Positions 19,886 to 31,600 of a DNA stretch of 64,000 nt are shown here, piece by piece. Source of the stretch: Zygotorulaspora mrakii (taxonomy: Eukaryota > Ascomycota > Saccharomycetes > Saccharomycetales > Saccharomycetaceae); the NCBI RefSeq assembly GCF_013402915.1, contig NC_050720.1:1302001-1366000 (forward strand), in the 5' to 3' direction. Numbering within the stretch: position 1 is the stretch's first letter; the number at the start of each line of letters is the position of its first letter. Both the position numbers and the translations under genes were made by a program. The notes below the pieces were generated by a model. It was given only the letters and a program-made list of their open reading frames with translations. It was not told the origin of the DNA and searched no databases.

Positions 19886-20671
19886 ATGAGTACTGGACCC
19901 GATTTAATTCAAGGCTTCAATATGATGTCAATGGGAGGAATGGGAAGCATGGGTGGTTCAAATAGCTCTAATTCTACACATAGCGCCAATCAATGTAAGA
20001 TATCTATGCTGTGGAATTGGTACACAATTGACACATGTTTCATCGCAAGATCATGGAGATGTGACACAAAGGGAAAGTTCGCTGGCTCCTGCATTGGTTG
20101 TTTTGCACTTGTTGTTGCTGCACAGTGGCTGAATAGGGTTTCGCGCCAATTTGACATTGAATTAGTCAAGAGACATAAAATGAAGTACCTCGGTGATCAA
20201 CTCAGTAAAAACGTGCTCTCTTCCGATGATGTTACCTCCGAATTGAGCAACGATCAATTGCATCAAATCACAAATGAATCTGGTTTAATGACTACGATAA
20301 TCGCACTGCAAAAAACATTATCTCACACATGGTATTTCAATTTTTGCGGAAGAAGAGAAACCATCGAAGATAATGCTTTGGAGAAATCATTATCCTGTTG
20401 TTCGGCCGCACCATCTGTCCAAATATATCCAAGCTTTTTGGATCATATTGTGAGGGTTGGCGTTTTCGTATTACAATGGGGTCTTTCATACATTATTATG
20501 TTGCTATTCATGTACTATAACGGTTACATTATAATCAGTTGCATAATCGGAGCGTTCGTTGGCCGATTCTTGTTCAACTACGAACCACTGGGTATTTGCG
20601 GTGGTTCTAATGGAAACAGCAGCCTGGTTGCTCACGATCGTGAGGAAAATGATAGAAAATGTTGCATGTAA
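19886..20671 (+). CDS. CTR3: high-affinity copper transporter Ctr3
   Basis: Ctr3 imports Cu(I) across the plasma membrane. The 261-aa product (241 in S. cerevisiae) has a short Met-rich N terminus (MMSMGGMGSMGG). A cytosol-facing Cys-rich start follows (MLWNWYTIDTCFIARSWRC), the Ctr3-specific feature. Three membrane segments are visible: about residues 65-85, 190-207 and 210-230, the last one Gly-containing (IIGAFVGRFLF). The C terminus ends CCM. It follows VIP1 in the same orientation, as YLR410W/YLR411W. Copper control by Mac1 is indicated by promoter sites. The gene is convergent with PRS1, 120 bases away. Confidence 0.93.
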   Translation: MSTGPDLIQGFNMMSMGGMGSMGGSNSSNSTHSANQCKISMLWNWYTIDTCFIARSWRCDTKGKFAGSCIGCFALVVAAQWLNRVSRQFDIELVKRHKMKYLGDQLSKNVLSSDDVTSELSNDQLHQITNESGLMTTIIALQKTLSHTWYFNFCGRRETIEDNALEKSLSCCSAAPSVQIYPSFLDHIVRVGVFVLQWGLSYIIMLLFMYYNGYIIISCIIGAFVGRFLFNYEPLGICGGSNGNSSLVAHDREENDRKCCM

Positions 20672-20791
20672 CACTTATTAAACAACAAGTTTTCATCCCA
20701 ATGCTCAATTAAAAATATAGTAACTATATTTGATGTATAATGAGTACATATAATATTCATCAAAAGAAAAAAGCAGCCCTCATTTCTAAAC

Positions 20792-22075
20792 TTAAAGCGA
20801 AGCAAGGGAATCAAATAAAACTGAAATACTTTCGCCGTAGTGATCGCGGCGGATAGTCTCCGCAAATATAGTAGAAACATCGATAGCCACTAATTTTTTG
20901 GACTGCTGTAAACGTTCTCTTGTAATTGGATATGTGTTTGTCACGATAATTTTGTGTATAACGTCAGATTCTTCAAGTTGTTCAAGACAGTCACCTGTGA
21001 ATATACCATGCGTAGCGACAACATAAACTCTCTTAGCACCACAGTTTTGCACTAAATGTTCTGCTGCACTAACAAAAGAGCCTGGTCTATCAATCATATC
21101 ATCCAAGATAATAGCAGAGCGGCCATGAACATTTCCAACAAGAGTGATTAACTTTTCTTGCTGTTGCTCCAAGAGCTCTTCGTCATCATCAGAATCCGTT
21201 GCATCATAGGTTCCTCCAAGGGCATAAGAATCGCTGGCAGCCATAGATGATGTTTCACTCAAGTCACTGGATAACGCCTCTTCATCATCTTCGTCGTCCT
21301 CATCATCAATAACATGACCGTTGCGAATTCTTGCGGTTTGAATTCCATTTGTCAAGATGATGTTTTCCTCCTCATCGGGACCGTCACCCTGTCTCACGAT
21401 GGGCCTATTTTTTCTCAGTAACGATTGTTTTCTCAGTCTTAATTGCTTTATGTCCTTATTTTGTGAGTACAGATCCTTGGAACGACGACGATCAGTGTGA
21501 ATCATGGCAAAATTTATTTTAAGGGCATCAGCCAGCGCAGTGACTCTCTTAGTCCCACCGGGATTTTTAGATACGACTACAGCGTCTTCATAGTCTTCAA
21601 CGTTTTCTCTAATCCATTTAGCTAAACTTGGCCCACCATACAGATTATCCACTGGTTTCGAAAAGAAACCTTGCATTTGCGAAGCATGTAGATCCATTGA
21701 AACAACATGATCAGCACCCGCCATGATCAGCAAATTTGCCAACATCCTTGCTGTAATCGCACCTCTATGTTTTTTCATCTTACATTGCTTAGAATATGGG
21801 AATTGTGGTATGACTGCTGTGATTTTCTTTGCTGATCCTCCTCTACATGCTGACACTAAAATCAGAAGCTCCATTATATGGTCATTTACCGTTGGCGAAC
21901 CAGATTGAATGACATATACATCTTCGTCTCTAACGGACACACCAATTTGTACGGAAGTCTCCCCATTAGCAAACTTCTTCAACACACATGGTGCTGGCTC
22001 AATACCTAGTTTCTCGCAGACCTGAGCACCTAGCTCTGGATGTGAGTTACCGACGAAAACTTTGCACTTGCGCAT
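20792..22075 (-). CDS. PRS1: ribose-phosphate pyrophosphokinase Prs1
   Basis: Prs1 makes PRPP from ribose 5-phosphate and ATP, the precursor for purines, pyrimidines, His, Trp and NAD. In yeast it also links to cell-wall integrity through its inserted region. The product is 427 aa, the same as S. cerevisiae Prs1. Both phosphoribosyltransferase-like halves are present: KFANGETSVQIGVSVRDEDV near the start, VVSMDLHASQMQGFF in the middle and the PRPP loop AIILDDMIDRPGSF near the end. The long acidic non-homologous insertion (DDEDDEDDEEA) that defines Prs1 and Prs5 lies between them. The frame opens at a TTG at 22126, but ATG 22075 (MRKCKVFVGNSHPELG) is the family start. It marks the junction from chromosome XII-type to chromosome XI-type genes. 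Confidence 0.97.
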   Translation of the reverse strand: MRKCKVFVGNSHPELGAQVCEKLGIEPAPCVLKKFANGETSVQIGVSVRDEDVYVIQSGSPTVNDHIMELLILVSACRGGSAKKITAVIPQFPYSKQCKMKKHRGAITARMLANLLIMAGADHVVSMDLHASQMQGFFSKPVDNLYGGPSLAKWIRENVEDYEDAVVVSKNPGGTKRVTALADALKINFAMIHTDRRRSKDLYSQNKDIKQLRLRKQSLLRKNRPIVRQGDGPDEEENIILTNGIQTARIRNGHVIDDEDDEDDEEALSSDLSETSSMAASDSYALGGTYDATDSDDDEELLEQQQEKLITLVGNVHGRSAIILDDMIDRPGSFVSAAEHLVQNCGAKRVYVVATHGIFTGDCLEQLEESDVIHKIIVTNTYPITRERLQQSKKLVAIDVSTIFAETIRRDHYGESISVLFDSLASL

Positions 22076-22421
22076 TTTTTCACAATTTTTGACGATGATT
22101 TTATGTTCCTGTGCCTGATTCAACAAACTTGAAGAAGATAGCGAGGCAAGTATGAGGACCCGGAAAGTCTTGAGAACCTACTCAGCAACACAGTCTTACT
22201 TAATCAAACTCCATGTATATATCTCATATTTCAAGCAAAGGCACGATTTCTTCTGAGATGGCCAGGAAGAAAATTTTGTTTTTCACCTACGGGAAAACCG
22301 AAGTTTGGCCGACGGTAAAAATGATAGAGATGAAATAATATCATTCAAATCGGAATATATCATGGTCGGTTTCTAATCATAGTGACAAATTCACAGGTTT
22401 GCATGCACTTAACTTGATGAT
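22076..22421. other. PRS1-BER1 divergent promoter region
   Basis: I see an RRPE-like AAAATTTT run near 22270 and A/T-rich tracts, but no strong named site. Confidence 0.45.
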
Positions 22422-23174
22422 ATGACAAGCACGTATGGCTCCAGAACCTTTGATGAAAAGCTGGCCGTATGTAGGGAGAATGTGAAGAACTCCATAATGT
22501 TTAAAGAGTTGAGCGAAAAACTACAAACATATTTGAAAGATGTGGAAAAAATAAGATGTCTAGCTATTGGTAGCTTCAATGGAGATCACCAGGCAAGGTA
22601 TCAACTAGCATTGCTTCTGGAGATAATTGACCTCGTTTCTTGCGACAAATCTGCCGTATCAATTTATGATCCTGTTTTTAATGACGAAGACATAAAGTTT
22701 ATCCAAGATGAGGGTTGGTCGCTTGAAGAAAATATAAGTGTGGCCAAAGACTACTGCCAGGATACTTTATTCTTCCTGCCACATGCCCCATTGGACTTGA
22801 CAGAAAAAATACTGGCGGACGAGAAACCTAAATTCTGGTTGGCAAATCATATAGTCATTCACACCGATCGATATACAAAGGTCCAATTGCACGATGCATA
22901 TCCGATGATAAGTAAACTCGTTCATGTTTGTGAACAGAATCAAACGACACAATCAACAGCCTCTGATGAGCAGGAATTTACTACCTTCGTGCCGAAAAGG
23001 AAGAGAAGGTATAACAATAAATACAAGTACAAAGAGCCAGAAATTGAATATAGCTCTATAAAAACCTACTTTAAGGAATGCATTGTGGTAACAGATTTCA
23101 ATAAAGGAGCACTGCTCAGGAAACAACCGTGGGTTAATTCTTTTTCTGATCTAGCATTTCAGTTAATTCTGTGA
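22422..23174 (+). CDS. BER1: SRR1-like protein Ber1
   Basis: Ber1 is an SRR1-domain protein whose loss affects benomyl resistance and microtubule-related processes in S. cerevisiae; its biochemical role is not established. The 250-aa product (274 in S. cerevisiae) has the SRR1 core: CLAIGSFNGDHQARYQLALL near residue 45, an aspartate-containing strand AVSIYDPVFNDED, then DTLFFLPHAPLDLTEK and a basic linker (PKRKRRYNNKYKYKEP). Position after CTR3 and next to PRS1 matches YLR412W. ATG 22422 is the first in frame. It is convergent with FAS1. Confidence 0.88.
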   Translation: MTSTYGSRTFDEKLAVCRENVKNSIMFKELSEKLQTYLKDVEKIRCLAIGSFNGDHQARYQLALLLEIIDLVSCDKSAVSIYDPVFNDEDIKFIQDEGWSLEENISVAKDYCQDTLFFLPHAPLDLTEKILADEKPKFWLANHIVIHTDRYTKVQLHDAYPMISKLVHVCEQNQTTQSTASDEQEFTTFVPKRKRRYNNKYKYKEPEIEYSSIKTYFKECIVVTDFNKGALLRKQPWVNSFSDLAFQLIL

Positions 23175-23547
23175 ATGCCTGTGATAAATACGTGAAATAA
23201 TTTATTAGCTAAAAATATCCATAGATAATTTATGAAAAATCTATTACTTATTATACATGCGATACAAAACGAAGTCCCAAATGACCAAAATCTCTGATGA
23301 TACAAATTTTGTTGTCATCTTAGAGGATGTTCATTCTTCTTCTTTTCATTTGTGAGAAAATACTTGTTGTTTATTTTCCTTCCATTCTTTTTTTTCCATA
23401 GTTTTCCCAGACTATCGATCGATTAAAAAACAGTAAACACTAATTGTATTCCATTAAAAATTTCCCAAGTTTTAATGATGGATGGTGCTTGTCAAGATCA
23501 TGAAAATGAATGAACTCTTTTGTAGTATGAGAACTTCTTTAAATATA
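23175..23547. other. BER1-FAS1 convergent 3' region
   Basis: This A/T-rich spacer carries both 3' ends. It contains several T-runs and AATAAA-like motifs. No gene or other structure was seen. Confidence 0.5.
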
Positions 23548-26500
23548 TTAATTCTCGTACTTCTCCCACGAGTCCAAGATTTCCTTAATCTGTTCAGAGC
23601 CTGTTAAATCGTAAACATCTTGGAAGTATTCTTTTGTAATTTCGAATGGCTTAGCCGTCAAGTTAGGAATATACTTACCAATAAGTCTATCAGCTTTAAC
23701 ATTTTCCTTAACAATATTTTTCTTCAAGAAATTCTTAAATGGTTTAACACCATTTCTCAAATAAGAGGAATGGAATGGAACAGAGATACCACGTAGTGGA
23801 ATACAAGCGAAACCTCTTTCTAATTCGATTGGTTGTGGCTTTGCTAATGATTTCTTTGAAACTTCATCAATAATTTCAAATAAATGTTCTTCGACCTTTT
23901 CAAGTGACAAACTAGCTTGTAGTTTGACAATATCAATTTTTTGCAACTTGATGAAATTCAAGACATTGGTCAAAGTATCTAAACCTCTCAAATCACCAGC
24001 AGCAACGTATTGTTGATTCTCAACATTGTAATTGACAATCTCACATAACCATTCAGTCCTCTTACCAACCTTTTCAACAACAAATTGCAAAGCTTCTTGC
24101 GAGAAATTTGGTGCAACTCTGCCTGGGTTGACGGCAACCATACCGTAGTTTGATCTACCTAATGCGTCTCTTGGAACGGCAACTTGCATAGTCATACCTC
24201 TGTAGAAGACAACCTCAACTAAAGACTCAATTGACATGACATCAGCTAACGAAGCTAAAGCTGCATATTCACCTAGAGAGTGACCGGCAAAGGAAGCATC
24301 GACAGGAATTAATCCCTTGGATTTAAGATCTTCAAAAGATGCTTTCTCCATTAAGGTCAATGCAGGTTGAGTGAATTGAGTGGCAGATAATAAACCAGTT
24401 GGTGATCTGAAAGTGTATGATGTGGAATCCTCTTTAACATCTTTGAAGATTTTTTCAGTCTTCAATTCACCATCAACAATAGTTTCAAAGATCATTTGGG
24501 TATAGTTTTGTTTAATCTTTCTACCCTTTTCACCACCAAAGAAAATGGTTAACTCCTTTGGATTGTTTTTCACAATATCAAGAATGGAGAAACCGTAGGT
24601 TTCCTTGAAATGAGAGTCCGCTCTATCCCATACTCTTCTTGCAACTTCAGAGTTTTGATATAGATCCATACCCATACCTTGCTCTTGGGAACCTTGACCG
24701 GTGAAAACGAACGTAGAAACAGGTTGTTCAACTTCTGCTTCACCAGTTAGCACAGCTACATCATGTTCATTCTTAGCCTCAAATTTAATCAGTTTACGAC
24801 CGTTAATCATGCCAATATGTTGAATCGAAACAGTTAGTGGGTCGTTTGGCAAAACCATACTAACAAATTGACATTCGTAAGCACGAACTCTTGAGGAGAC
24901 ACTATCGGCGGCCCAGTTTTCAATTAGAGCGCGGACAGCAGCTGATGAAAACATACCATGGGTGATAGTACCCGGTAGGTTGGCATAAGTTGCAAAGTGA
25001 CGAGAAACATGAATTGGATTCAAATCACCAGAAACTCTAGCATATGGTTCATTGGTACTTGGAGCTTGAGTATCAAGGACAGCAATAGGTATAGGATTTT
25101 CCAAATTAACCTTTCGCTCAAGAGTTGACGCATTTCTCTTCAGATATTCAAGTACTGGATTACCGTAAGATTCACCAGCGTCATAATCAACAACACCAAT
25201 TTCAACATTTTCAGTTGTTGGTAACTCCATTTTAATTGGACCGCAACATCTAACAGAAGAGAAAACGTCAGGACCTTGGAATGTGACTTCAGTCTCCGTT
25301 TCAAAAGTTAAAGTTTTACCCAACAAATCAATATCTTCATCATCCAACTGAAACCATTCCTTGGAACGTAAAACTGCGATATCTTTAGCAGATTTAATTT
25401 GTACCTGATATACAGGTTCTACAGTTTTTTGGAAAGTATTTTCATAATCTGTATAGTTACCTCTGTAGAAGAAGGACGAAGTAACTTCCATAACTGGTTT
25501 ATTATCTCTAGTCAAAGTTCCAACAACTTCTACAACTTTACCTGTTGGTTGGTTAACAACAGACTTAACAACAGCATGTGTAGAAATAACATCATTCTCC
25601 TGTAATGGTTTAGCTCCAGGGATCATTCTGTAACCATTAGACAAGTGAACCAATTTCAATAAGTCACCATCAACAGTTTCAGGGAAGATAGCCTTTACAA
25701 TAACTCTCCATCCAACAACAATTGCATAATCCATTGGCGCTAACAAAGGTTTGTCGGATCTTCTTACAAAATCTTCACAATTGTTACCAATAGCATGAGT
25801 AAATTCAGATATACTTTTACCAGTTATTTTGAAATTACCACCTTTGATTACTTTTCTAGGATCAAATTTCAAATCTAATGGTTCATCTAACCACAATTTC
25901 CAGTACATCTTTTTGATACGTTCGTTACGACCTTCCATAACTTCGGAAATTGGTGCAAAACCATCATTAGGGTTGTATTTATACAGCAATGGTAAGGATA
26001 CAGGTGTACCATCCATTGTTCTATTTTCAATTAATTCTAATTGAATAATATCATCTTTAACTAATCTCAAAACAGCAGTTGGTTTGATATCACCTTGGAC
26101 AGGTTCCAAAAGAGTAATAATTGATTTTGAAGGCTCTGGACCGTTAGTGATTTCAACAACCATGTTATCAATTGGGTTAAACACTCTTTTCAAGGGATTG
26201 TCAACAAACATAGTGTCTTGAACAACCTTTGAAGTTGAGAAGAACGCACCTCTCCAGTTTCTTTCAGATCCTCCCAAAAGTTTGAACCAAACTTTTGGAT
26301 CAATTGAAGATGATGCACGATAAACTTCCGTTCCGTCTTTGAAAGAAACTTTAATATTAGGTGAGTCAATCTTAATTTCTTCGATTTCCTCATCACCACC
26401 AAAGTAATCAACTACAGGAATAGATGATTCGTCACCTTTATAAACATCTTTTAATAATTTTTCAATGTGACCATCGTGAATACCGTCTAACATTTCTTTA

Positions 26501-29500
26501 ATTGGTTCATCAACTTTCTTGGTGAATTGAGCTGCAACGGGACCATGTAAAATACAGGTTCTTTGAACATCTTGATCGACAACAGCTTCCAAAAATTCAG
26601 ATTGCCATAGAGAATCTTTTTTGAAGAAAAATTCAAACCTATGATCAAGAACTGGAACAAATGGGACAGGTTTTTGAATTGGTCTTTGGCACATACTCAA
26701 GAAGTAATCAACATCTTGTGCATTTAAATACTGTGTCTTTGAAGCTGGATAAGAGTTGAAAACAGTTTCCAAAATCTTGTCGGGTTGTTGTTCTAAAACA
26801 GAATATGATTGAATAACTGAAGCAGTTTTAACTTTAGTGAATCTTTCTTCAACACGACGTAAGAAATCACCAGTGAAATTTCTTAATGTAACATCAATCC
26901 AAGAATTCATTGATCTGATGTACATTAATTCAACCAATCTTTTAGCAACTTCTTCGTATGTCATATTTGTTAAATCACGAACTTCACCATTGACAGTTGC
27001 AAACCACGGTTTTTGTGAATCAGCGTTTAATTTAGAAATAATATAGTCTTTCTTTGCATCCAAAGCAGCTTGTAATTTATTCTTTGGTAAGTTGAAAATG
27101 GTATCATCCATTTCTTTCCAGAATAAAACACCACGAGTTGCAATTTTATGAATTGGCTCACCCATTTCTGAACGAACCGTAATAATACCACCGGTTGGTT
27201 TTTTATAGGTCTCTTGCCATTGACTATTTGGAACACCAGGGCATGAAGCAATCAATTCTTTGGCTGCTAATGAGGTTTTGGCTTCTTTTGCAATCATAAC
27301 TCTTGAACCAAAAAGAACACCATCAAATGGCATTGGTGGGTAATCAAAACTCTTTGACCATTCACCTGTTAAATATGGATAAGTATCCTCAGCCGAGCCA
27401 AAACCTGAACCGGCAATTAAAATAATATTTGGATGTCTTCTAATTTTTGAATACATCTGTAACATTGGTGCATGGAAGTCTTCAAAGGAATGATGACCAC
27501 CACCTCTACCACCGGTCCATTGTAAAACAATTGGGAAATTTGGATGATGACTTGCAATAGTAATAACTTGAGAAATTGCATCAATCGAACCAGGTTTTAA
27601 ATCTAAATGAGTTAATTTTAACGTTTCGATATATTCAGAAGCAACTTCTAATGATGGTACACCAGCACCTATAGTTAATGATTGAATTGGATAACCTTTT
27701 TCTCTTAACTCTTTAATTAAAGGAATACCCCATTGTAGCATTCTTGGATTAACATAGATCAAATTCAATCCTAAACTATAACCCTTTTTAATTTGAGAAA
27801 TAACGGAATCAATTGCATTTGTCATACCTTCTGGTGAGAAATAACCACCACCAGCTAATTCAATATGATAACCAGCATTTATTGTTGCAGCAACAAAATC
27901 CGGTGAAACTGTTGATGGAGTCATACCAGGAACTAATAAAGGAGCTCTACCAATCAATTTCGAAAATTTTGTATCAACAAAAATTTTACCTGATTTTGTC
28001 TTTATTAATTTTGGATGAAATTCTTTTAACCAATTTGGATTTTTCTTTAATCCATCAGTTGTTACATCGAAAAGTTCTTGTTTGAATCCATATTCATCAT
28101 CAGTATTAATATCAAGAGTACCAGCGACAATAATACGAACACCAGTACCATCTTTATTACGATGAGTTAATACACCAAGACCTGAAGCACCACCTGGACC
28201 AAAATCTAAAATATGAGTAGCCTTAAATTGAGTTGTCTTTTCCCAATTAACTGGTAAACTAACAATACAATCAGTAATTCTCTGTACAATTGAACCATTA
28301 GTTTCTCTCATATCATTACCACTAAAAGTATCATAAACAGGTATTTTCAAATCATTCGAACTAAATTCGATGTTATAGTTTTTCAAATCGTTATAAATGA
28401 ATTCTTTAGCTGATTTTAATAGATGAGAATGAAATGGTGATGTAATTGGTAAAAATCTATTTGAAAATTTTAATTTTCTTTCGGTAAATGGAATTCTTGA
28501 TTGATCTAAACCTGATGGAGCTTTTGCTTTTCTCAATGTTAAATTTAAACCATAAAGTGATTGTGGTGGACCTGTAACAACTAAGTTTCTTGCACCATTA
28601 ATCAATGAAATAACTATATGCTTTTCGTCTGGCAAATGAGAATTTGTCTTATCAACAAAGCTTTGAACTTGATCCTGTGTCAAATTTGAAATTGCCAACA
28701 TTGGTGATGGAATGCCTTCATTATTTTCTAGCGAATCTTCAAGAATTGTTGGTGGCAATGATGTATTTAGGTAGGCAATATAACAATGAACACCAATGAA
28801 AAATAATAAGGAAATTGTCTTTTTTGCGGAATTAAAAAATGAATCCCAAGAATCAGCTTCAGCAATTGCAATAGCTGTTGCTAAACCTTGTGAATGACCT
28901 GTGGCACCATTCAGATGAGATTTTAACTCACCTGGAGTAAAACCTAATAATCTTGCAGTTAATGCATAATGAACCAATTGAATAACACCAATTAATGGGC
29001 ATGAAATTGGAATAGATAATAAATAATCATTATCAGGTGTCTTTGATGGATTCTCTAACCAGCTTAGAACATCAAATCCTTGAGTGAAAACTTTTTCTGT
29101 ATCATGAGTCGATTTAACTAAATCACGTAGAGTCTTTGCACAAAACTCTATCACATCACTAATTAAAACGTTATAAGTTTGATATAATTCGCGCAACTCT
29201 TCGAAATAATCGTCAGTGTTACCTTGACCACCAAAGATTGCAGCAATTTGACTTTCGCCATTCAAAGCGCTTTTGAATAATAAAGATTTCGATTTTTCAA
29301 AAGGCTCTTTGGCAATGGTTTTAGCAAATAAATAGTTTTTAACCAGTTCTCTGATTTTCTCCAAAGTCGTTGGGAAATTTTCGGAATCCTTGAAAAGATT
29401 AATGGCAACCGCGTGGACATCATTGCCCTGTAAATAACCATTGTCGAATTCACTTAACGAAACTTTCAACACCTGGAAATACTTTGATTCACTCGATTGG

Positions 29501-29736
29501 TCGTCATCCTGCACGAAACTAGCAATAAACGACAAAAACTTGGATAGAAGCTCGGCTGGTGATGCTGGCTCCTGGTCAGAGGCAAAACTCTCGGTTGGCT
29601 CTGGCAACGACTTGTTGAACTGGTCTAGCAACTCAGACGCAGCGAAAAACGATTGTGTAGGAACTGGCAGAACGTGTTCCAGCGACCCATGTGAAAGAAT
29701 CAACGGTCTTGTCGACGATGACGATGTTGTTGACAT
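23548..29736 (-). CDS. FAS1: fatty acid synthase beta subunit Fas1
   Basis: Fas1 is the beta chain of the cytosolic alpha6-beta6 fatty acid synthase. It carries acetyl transfer, enoyl reduction, dehydration and malonyl/palmitoyl transfer. The 2062-aa product (2051 in S. cerevisiae) keeps the full domain order. The acetyltransferase has GHSQG (Ser282). The FMN enoyl reductase has [14 protein letters not shown] and [14 protein letters not shown]. The hot-dog dehydratase has [19 protein letters not shown]. The malonyl/palmitoyl transferase has [10 protein letters not shown] (Ser1820). No active-site residue looks lost. ATG 29736 ([12 protein letters not shown]) is the family start. Chromosome XI order PRS1-FAS1-LOT5-SPE1-ASH1-MTR2 is kept on the minus strand. 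Confidence 0.99.
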   Translation of the reverse strand: MSTTSSSSTRPLILSHGSLEHVLPVPTQSFFAASELLDQFNKSLPEPTESFASDQEPASPAELLSKFLSFIASFVQDDDQSSESKYFQVLKVSLSEFDNGYLQGNDVHAVAINLFKDSENFPTTLEKIRELVKNYLFAKTIAKEPFEKSKSLLFKSALNGESQIAAIFGGQGNTDDYFEELRELYQTYNVLISDVIEFCAKTLRDLVKSTHDTEKVFTQGFDVLSWLENPSKTPDNDYLLSIPISCPLIGVIQLVHYALTARLLGFTPGELKSHLNGATGHSQGLATAIAIAEADSWDSFFNSAKKTISLLFFIGVHCYIAYLNTSLPPTILEDSLENNEGIPSPMLAISNLTQDQVQSFVDKTNSHLPDEKHIVISLINGARNLVVTGPPQSLYGLNLTLRKAKAPSGLDQSRIPFTERKLKFSNRFLPITSPFHSHLLKSAKEFIYNDLKNYNIEFSSNDLKIPVYDTFSGNDMRETNGSIVQRITDCIVSLPVNWEKTTQFKATHILDFGPGGASGLGVLTHRNKDGTGVRIIVAGTLDINTDDEYGFKQELFDVTTDGLKKNPNWLKEFHPKLIKTKSGKIFVDTKFSKLIGRAPLLVPGMTPSTVSPDFVAATINAGYHIELAGGGYFSPEGMTNAIDSVISQIKKGYSLGLNLIYVNPRMLQWGIPLIKELREKGYPIQSLTIGAGVPSLEVASEYIETLKLTHLDLKPGSIDAISQVITIASHHPNFPIVLQWTGGRGGGHHSFEDFHAPMLQMYSKIRRHPNIILIAGSGFGSAEDTYPYLTGEWSKSFDYPPMPFDGVLFGSRVMIAKEAKTSLAAKELIASCPGVPNSQWQETYKKPTGGIITVRSEMGEPIHKIATRGVLFWKEMDDTIFNLPKNKLQAALDAKKDYIISKLNADSQKPWFATVNGEVRDLTNMTYEEVAKRLVELMYIRSMNSWIDVTLRNFTGDFLRRVEERFTKVKTASVIQSYSVLEQQPDKILETVFNSYPASKTQYLNAQDVDYFLSMCQRPIQKPVPFVPVLDHRFEFFFKKDSLWQSEFLEAVVDQDVQRTCILHGPVAAQFTKKVDEPIKEMLDGIHDGHIEKLLKDVYKGDESSIPVVDYFGGDEEIEEIKIDSPNIKVSFKDGTEVYRASSSIDPKVWFKLLGGSERNWRGAFFSTSKVVQDTMFVDNPLKRVFNPIDNMVVEITNGPEPSKSIITLLEPVQGDIKPTAVLRLVKDDIIQLELIENRTMDGTPVSLPLLYKYNPNDGFAPISEVMEGRNERIKKMYWKLWLDEPLDLKFDPRKVIKGGNFKITGKSISEFTHAIGNNCEDFVRRSDKPLLAPMDYAIVVGWRVIVKAIFPETVDGDLLKLVHLSNGYRMIPGAKPLQENDVISTHAVVKSVVNQPTGKVVEVVGTLTRDNKPVMEVTSSFFYRGNYTDYENTFQKTVEPVYQVQIKSAKDIAVLRSKEWFQLDDEDIDLLGKTLTFETETEVTFQGPDVFSSVRCCGPIKMELPTTENVEIGVVDYDAGESYGNPVLEYLKRNASTLERKVNLENPIPIAVLDTQAPSTNEPYARVSGDLNPIHVSRHFATYANLPGTITHGMFSSAAVRALIENWAADSVSSRVRAYECQFVSMVLPNDPLTVSIQHIGMINGRKLIKFEAKNEHDVAVLTGEAEVEQPVSTFVFTGQGSQEQGMGMDLYQNSEVARRVWDRADSHFKETYGFSILDIVKNNPKELTIFFGGEKGRKIKQNYTQMIFETIVDGELKTEKIFKDVKEDSTSYTFRSPTGLLSATQFTQPALTLMEKASFEDLKSKGLIPVDASFAGHSLGEYAALASLADVMSIESLVEVVFYRGMTMQVAVPRDALGRSNYGMVAVNPGRVAPNFSQEALQFVVEKVGKRTEWLCEIVNYNVENQQYVAAGDLRGLDTLTNVLNFIKLQKIDIVKLQASLSLEKVEEHLFEIIDEVSKKSLAKPQPIELERGFACIPLRGISVPFHSSYLRNGVKPFKNFLKKNIVKENVKADRLIGKYIPNLTAKPFEITKEYFQDVYDLTGSEQIKEILDSWEKYEN

Positions 29737-30597
29737 AGCTGTATCGATATTCAGTGGGATGCGATTGGTTTGACTTCAACTGTGTATTTTAATCTATCAC
29801 GAAGACAGTAGGAATGGGAATATATTTTCTAGTAGTAATAAAAAGGCCGAAAAAGGGGAACACCGAGTAATGCAGTCTCTAAAATTCAGAAATATCTAAG
29901 CCTGGGAAATTTGCTTATTGCGATTCTGAACACCTTGCAATTCACTTGTAGACGACACGGGAAACAATTCTGTAGCGAGCTATCACTTGTTCGATTGTTG
30001 ACTGTCCGGCACCTGTCCTTGCTTAACTCTAGAGAAAACCCTTGCTTGAGAAAGATGTATCAATATATATATAGCTAAAGGTGAACTAAGGTGATACCGA
30101 AGGAAACGAAAGCTACACAGAAACTCAATTGCTAAAACTAAACGTTGTTGTGTGATAAGAGTATTGGTACAACTTATCATGTTTATATTTGTTGGGGAAC
30201 CTTATTCTTTTTGGTTCCTTTGCCGCCGCCGCCACCAGAAACACGAGAAACGACCAAACTGCTGCAGCAGCAGCACCTTGTGCTTTTCTTTGCCTATGCT
30301 CGTAAAATGGTTGAATGCCGGGTAAGATGCCTCTTTTTCGTTACCACAACTTCAATTATCGGTACAAAAGCGGTCGTGTGGCGAGGCGCACAGGCGGCAT
30401 GGGCCCGTTTTGGGCCTTTCTGGTGTCTTTTTTTTCTGGCGCATTTTTTTGTTGGATTTTGGCAGGAAAGGCGAAACACAAACCAGCCAAGGGCTACCCG
30501 CCCGCAGGGTGCGCGCTAAGCAGCCAGCGGCAAGCCGCCCAGCCGCAGCTGATCCGGGTAACGGCGGCGGCGGGGGACGCCGCATCACGTTTCGATC
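29737..30597. other. FAS1 promoter and LOT5 3' region
   Basis: This 861-base spacer holds a TATATATATA run near 30062-30073, a (CCG)4-like and a (CAG)3-like microsatellite around 30222-30275, and a G+C-rich right part that grades into LOT5. I found no E-box of the Ino2/Ino4 type (CATGTG) inside it. Overlapping frames in the G+C-rich part look like chance. Confidence 0.5.
30554..30561 (+). promoter_or_regulatory. Reb1-type site (CCGGGTAA)
   Basis: A perfect Reb1 core lies 37 bases downstream of the LOT5 stop and over 800 bases before the FAS1 ATG. It may terminate LOT5 transcription by roadblock. Reb1, Rap1 and Abf1 are known to act on FAS promoters, so a role for FAS1 is possible but distant. 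Confidence 0.4.
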
Positions 30598-31428
30598 TCA
30601 CCTGCGAACTGGATGCGCTGGCACCGACCCTCCCAGGTCGTCAGCTAGACCCGTGTTGTCCAGCACGCCAAGCGTCTCCGAAAACGGCACGTACACGCTG
30701 GCCAGCTGGTCCTCGTCGACGGCGATGGCTTCGTCCAGGACGACGTCCTGGTCGTCGCTTTCTACGTCGCCGTCTTCCGCGTCGTGACACACGGCCTCGA
30801 GACACGCCGCCAGCTCTCTGTGGCAGTTGTCCACCATTTCGTCTCCGCGATTGACACCGAAGTCCTGGAACGTGAAGAGTGACTCGATTTCGGCGTTGTA
30901 GTGTCTGTCATATAGCGAGTACTTGGGTCTAAGCGTTATCTCCACAGTCTGCATTGCTGCTGCTGCGTTCGCACGCGCATTCATCTTAGCTATAGGGGCA
31001 ACTGGCGCTGCAGGCGCCAGTTGGAAGAAATCCGCCAAGACCGGATCGGTTTCCAACGTTATTAGCAGCGCCAGTTGGTGCCCAACGGTTTCATCGGCTT
31101 TGATGGACCCATGGTAGATGATGCTTTCGTACGGAATCTCGAGGCCGGAATCAAGGTGTCCAAACCAGAGCATGAATCCAATGTTGAGAATGAACAGCTC
31201 CACGTCCTGGACTGTTCTGTGCTGTTCGTCCTGCAAAAGCGACAGGTTCAGATCTCGGCCGCCTGCCAGCAGCAGGAGTTGGTCGCTGGTGGGCACGTCC
31301 ATCATGCGGACCCCGTTGATTTCGGGCTGTGTTCTCTTGTAGCGGTTGTATGGGATGACGTTCTCCACTGTTGGCTTGACATCTGTTGTTCTACATATTC
31401 TTTTCACATCGTCTGGTTGCAATGCCAT
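30598..31428 (-). CDS. LOT5: pICln-like protein Lot5
   Basis: Lot5 is a pICln/PH-like protein of unknown function whose mRNA rises at low temperature in S. cerevisiae. The product is 276 aa (306 in S. cerevisiae). The N-terminal half reads as a PH-like fold (GRDLNLSLLQDEQHRTVQDVELFILN, GFMLWFGHLDSGLEIPYESIIYHG), followed by an Ala-rich linker and an acidic tail (DAEDGDVESDDQDVVLDEAIAVDEDQ) typical of pICln proteins. G+C content and codon choice are clearly higher than in the flanking FAS1 and SPE1. ATG 31428 is the first in frame. Position between FAS1 and SPE1 matches YKL183W. Confidence 0.9.
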   Translation of the reverse strand: MALQPDDVKRICRTTDVKPTVENVIPYNRYKRTQPEINGVRMMDVPTSDQLLLLAGGRDLNLSLLQDEQHRTVQDVELFILNIGFMLWFGHLDSGLEIPYESIIYHGSIKADETVGHQLALLITLETDPVLADFFQLAPAAPVAPIAKMNARANAAAAMQTVEITLRPKYSLYDRHYNAEIESLFTFQDFGVNRGDEMVDNCHRELAACLEAVCHDAEDGDVESDDQDVVLDEAIAVDEDQLASVYVPFSETLGVLDNTGLADDLGGSVPAHPVRR

Positions 31429-31600
31429 TGTCGCCTGACTCGGTCTGAGGTCCGCCGGGGCTCCGCTTGTCTTGCTCTCGAACGCTCAATGGAGCTCTTC
31501 TTGTACGCGGCAGGTGTGCCGTTGTGCTGCGAAAGCCGAAAACAGAACGGATGTGACGTAAAAGGTGACGATGTTATGTGATTTTTCATATACATATATG

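Noticed and set aside
29688..29697. CATGTGAAAG, close to the Ino2/Ino4 element, near the FAS1 start
   Set aside because: It lies inside the FAS1 coding sequence, not in the promoter.
30145..30854. Plus-strand frames of up to 179 codons antisense to LOT5 and in its 3' spacer
   Set aside because: They are shadows of G+C-rich LOT5 and low-complexity Arg/Pro translation.
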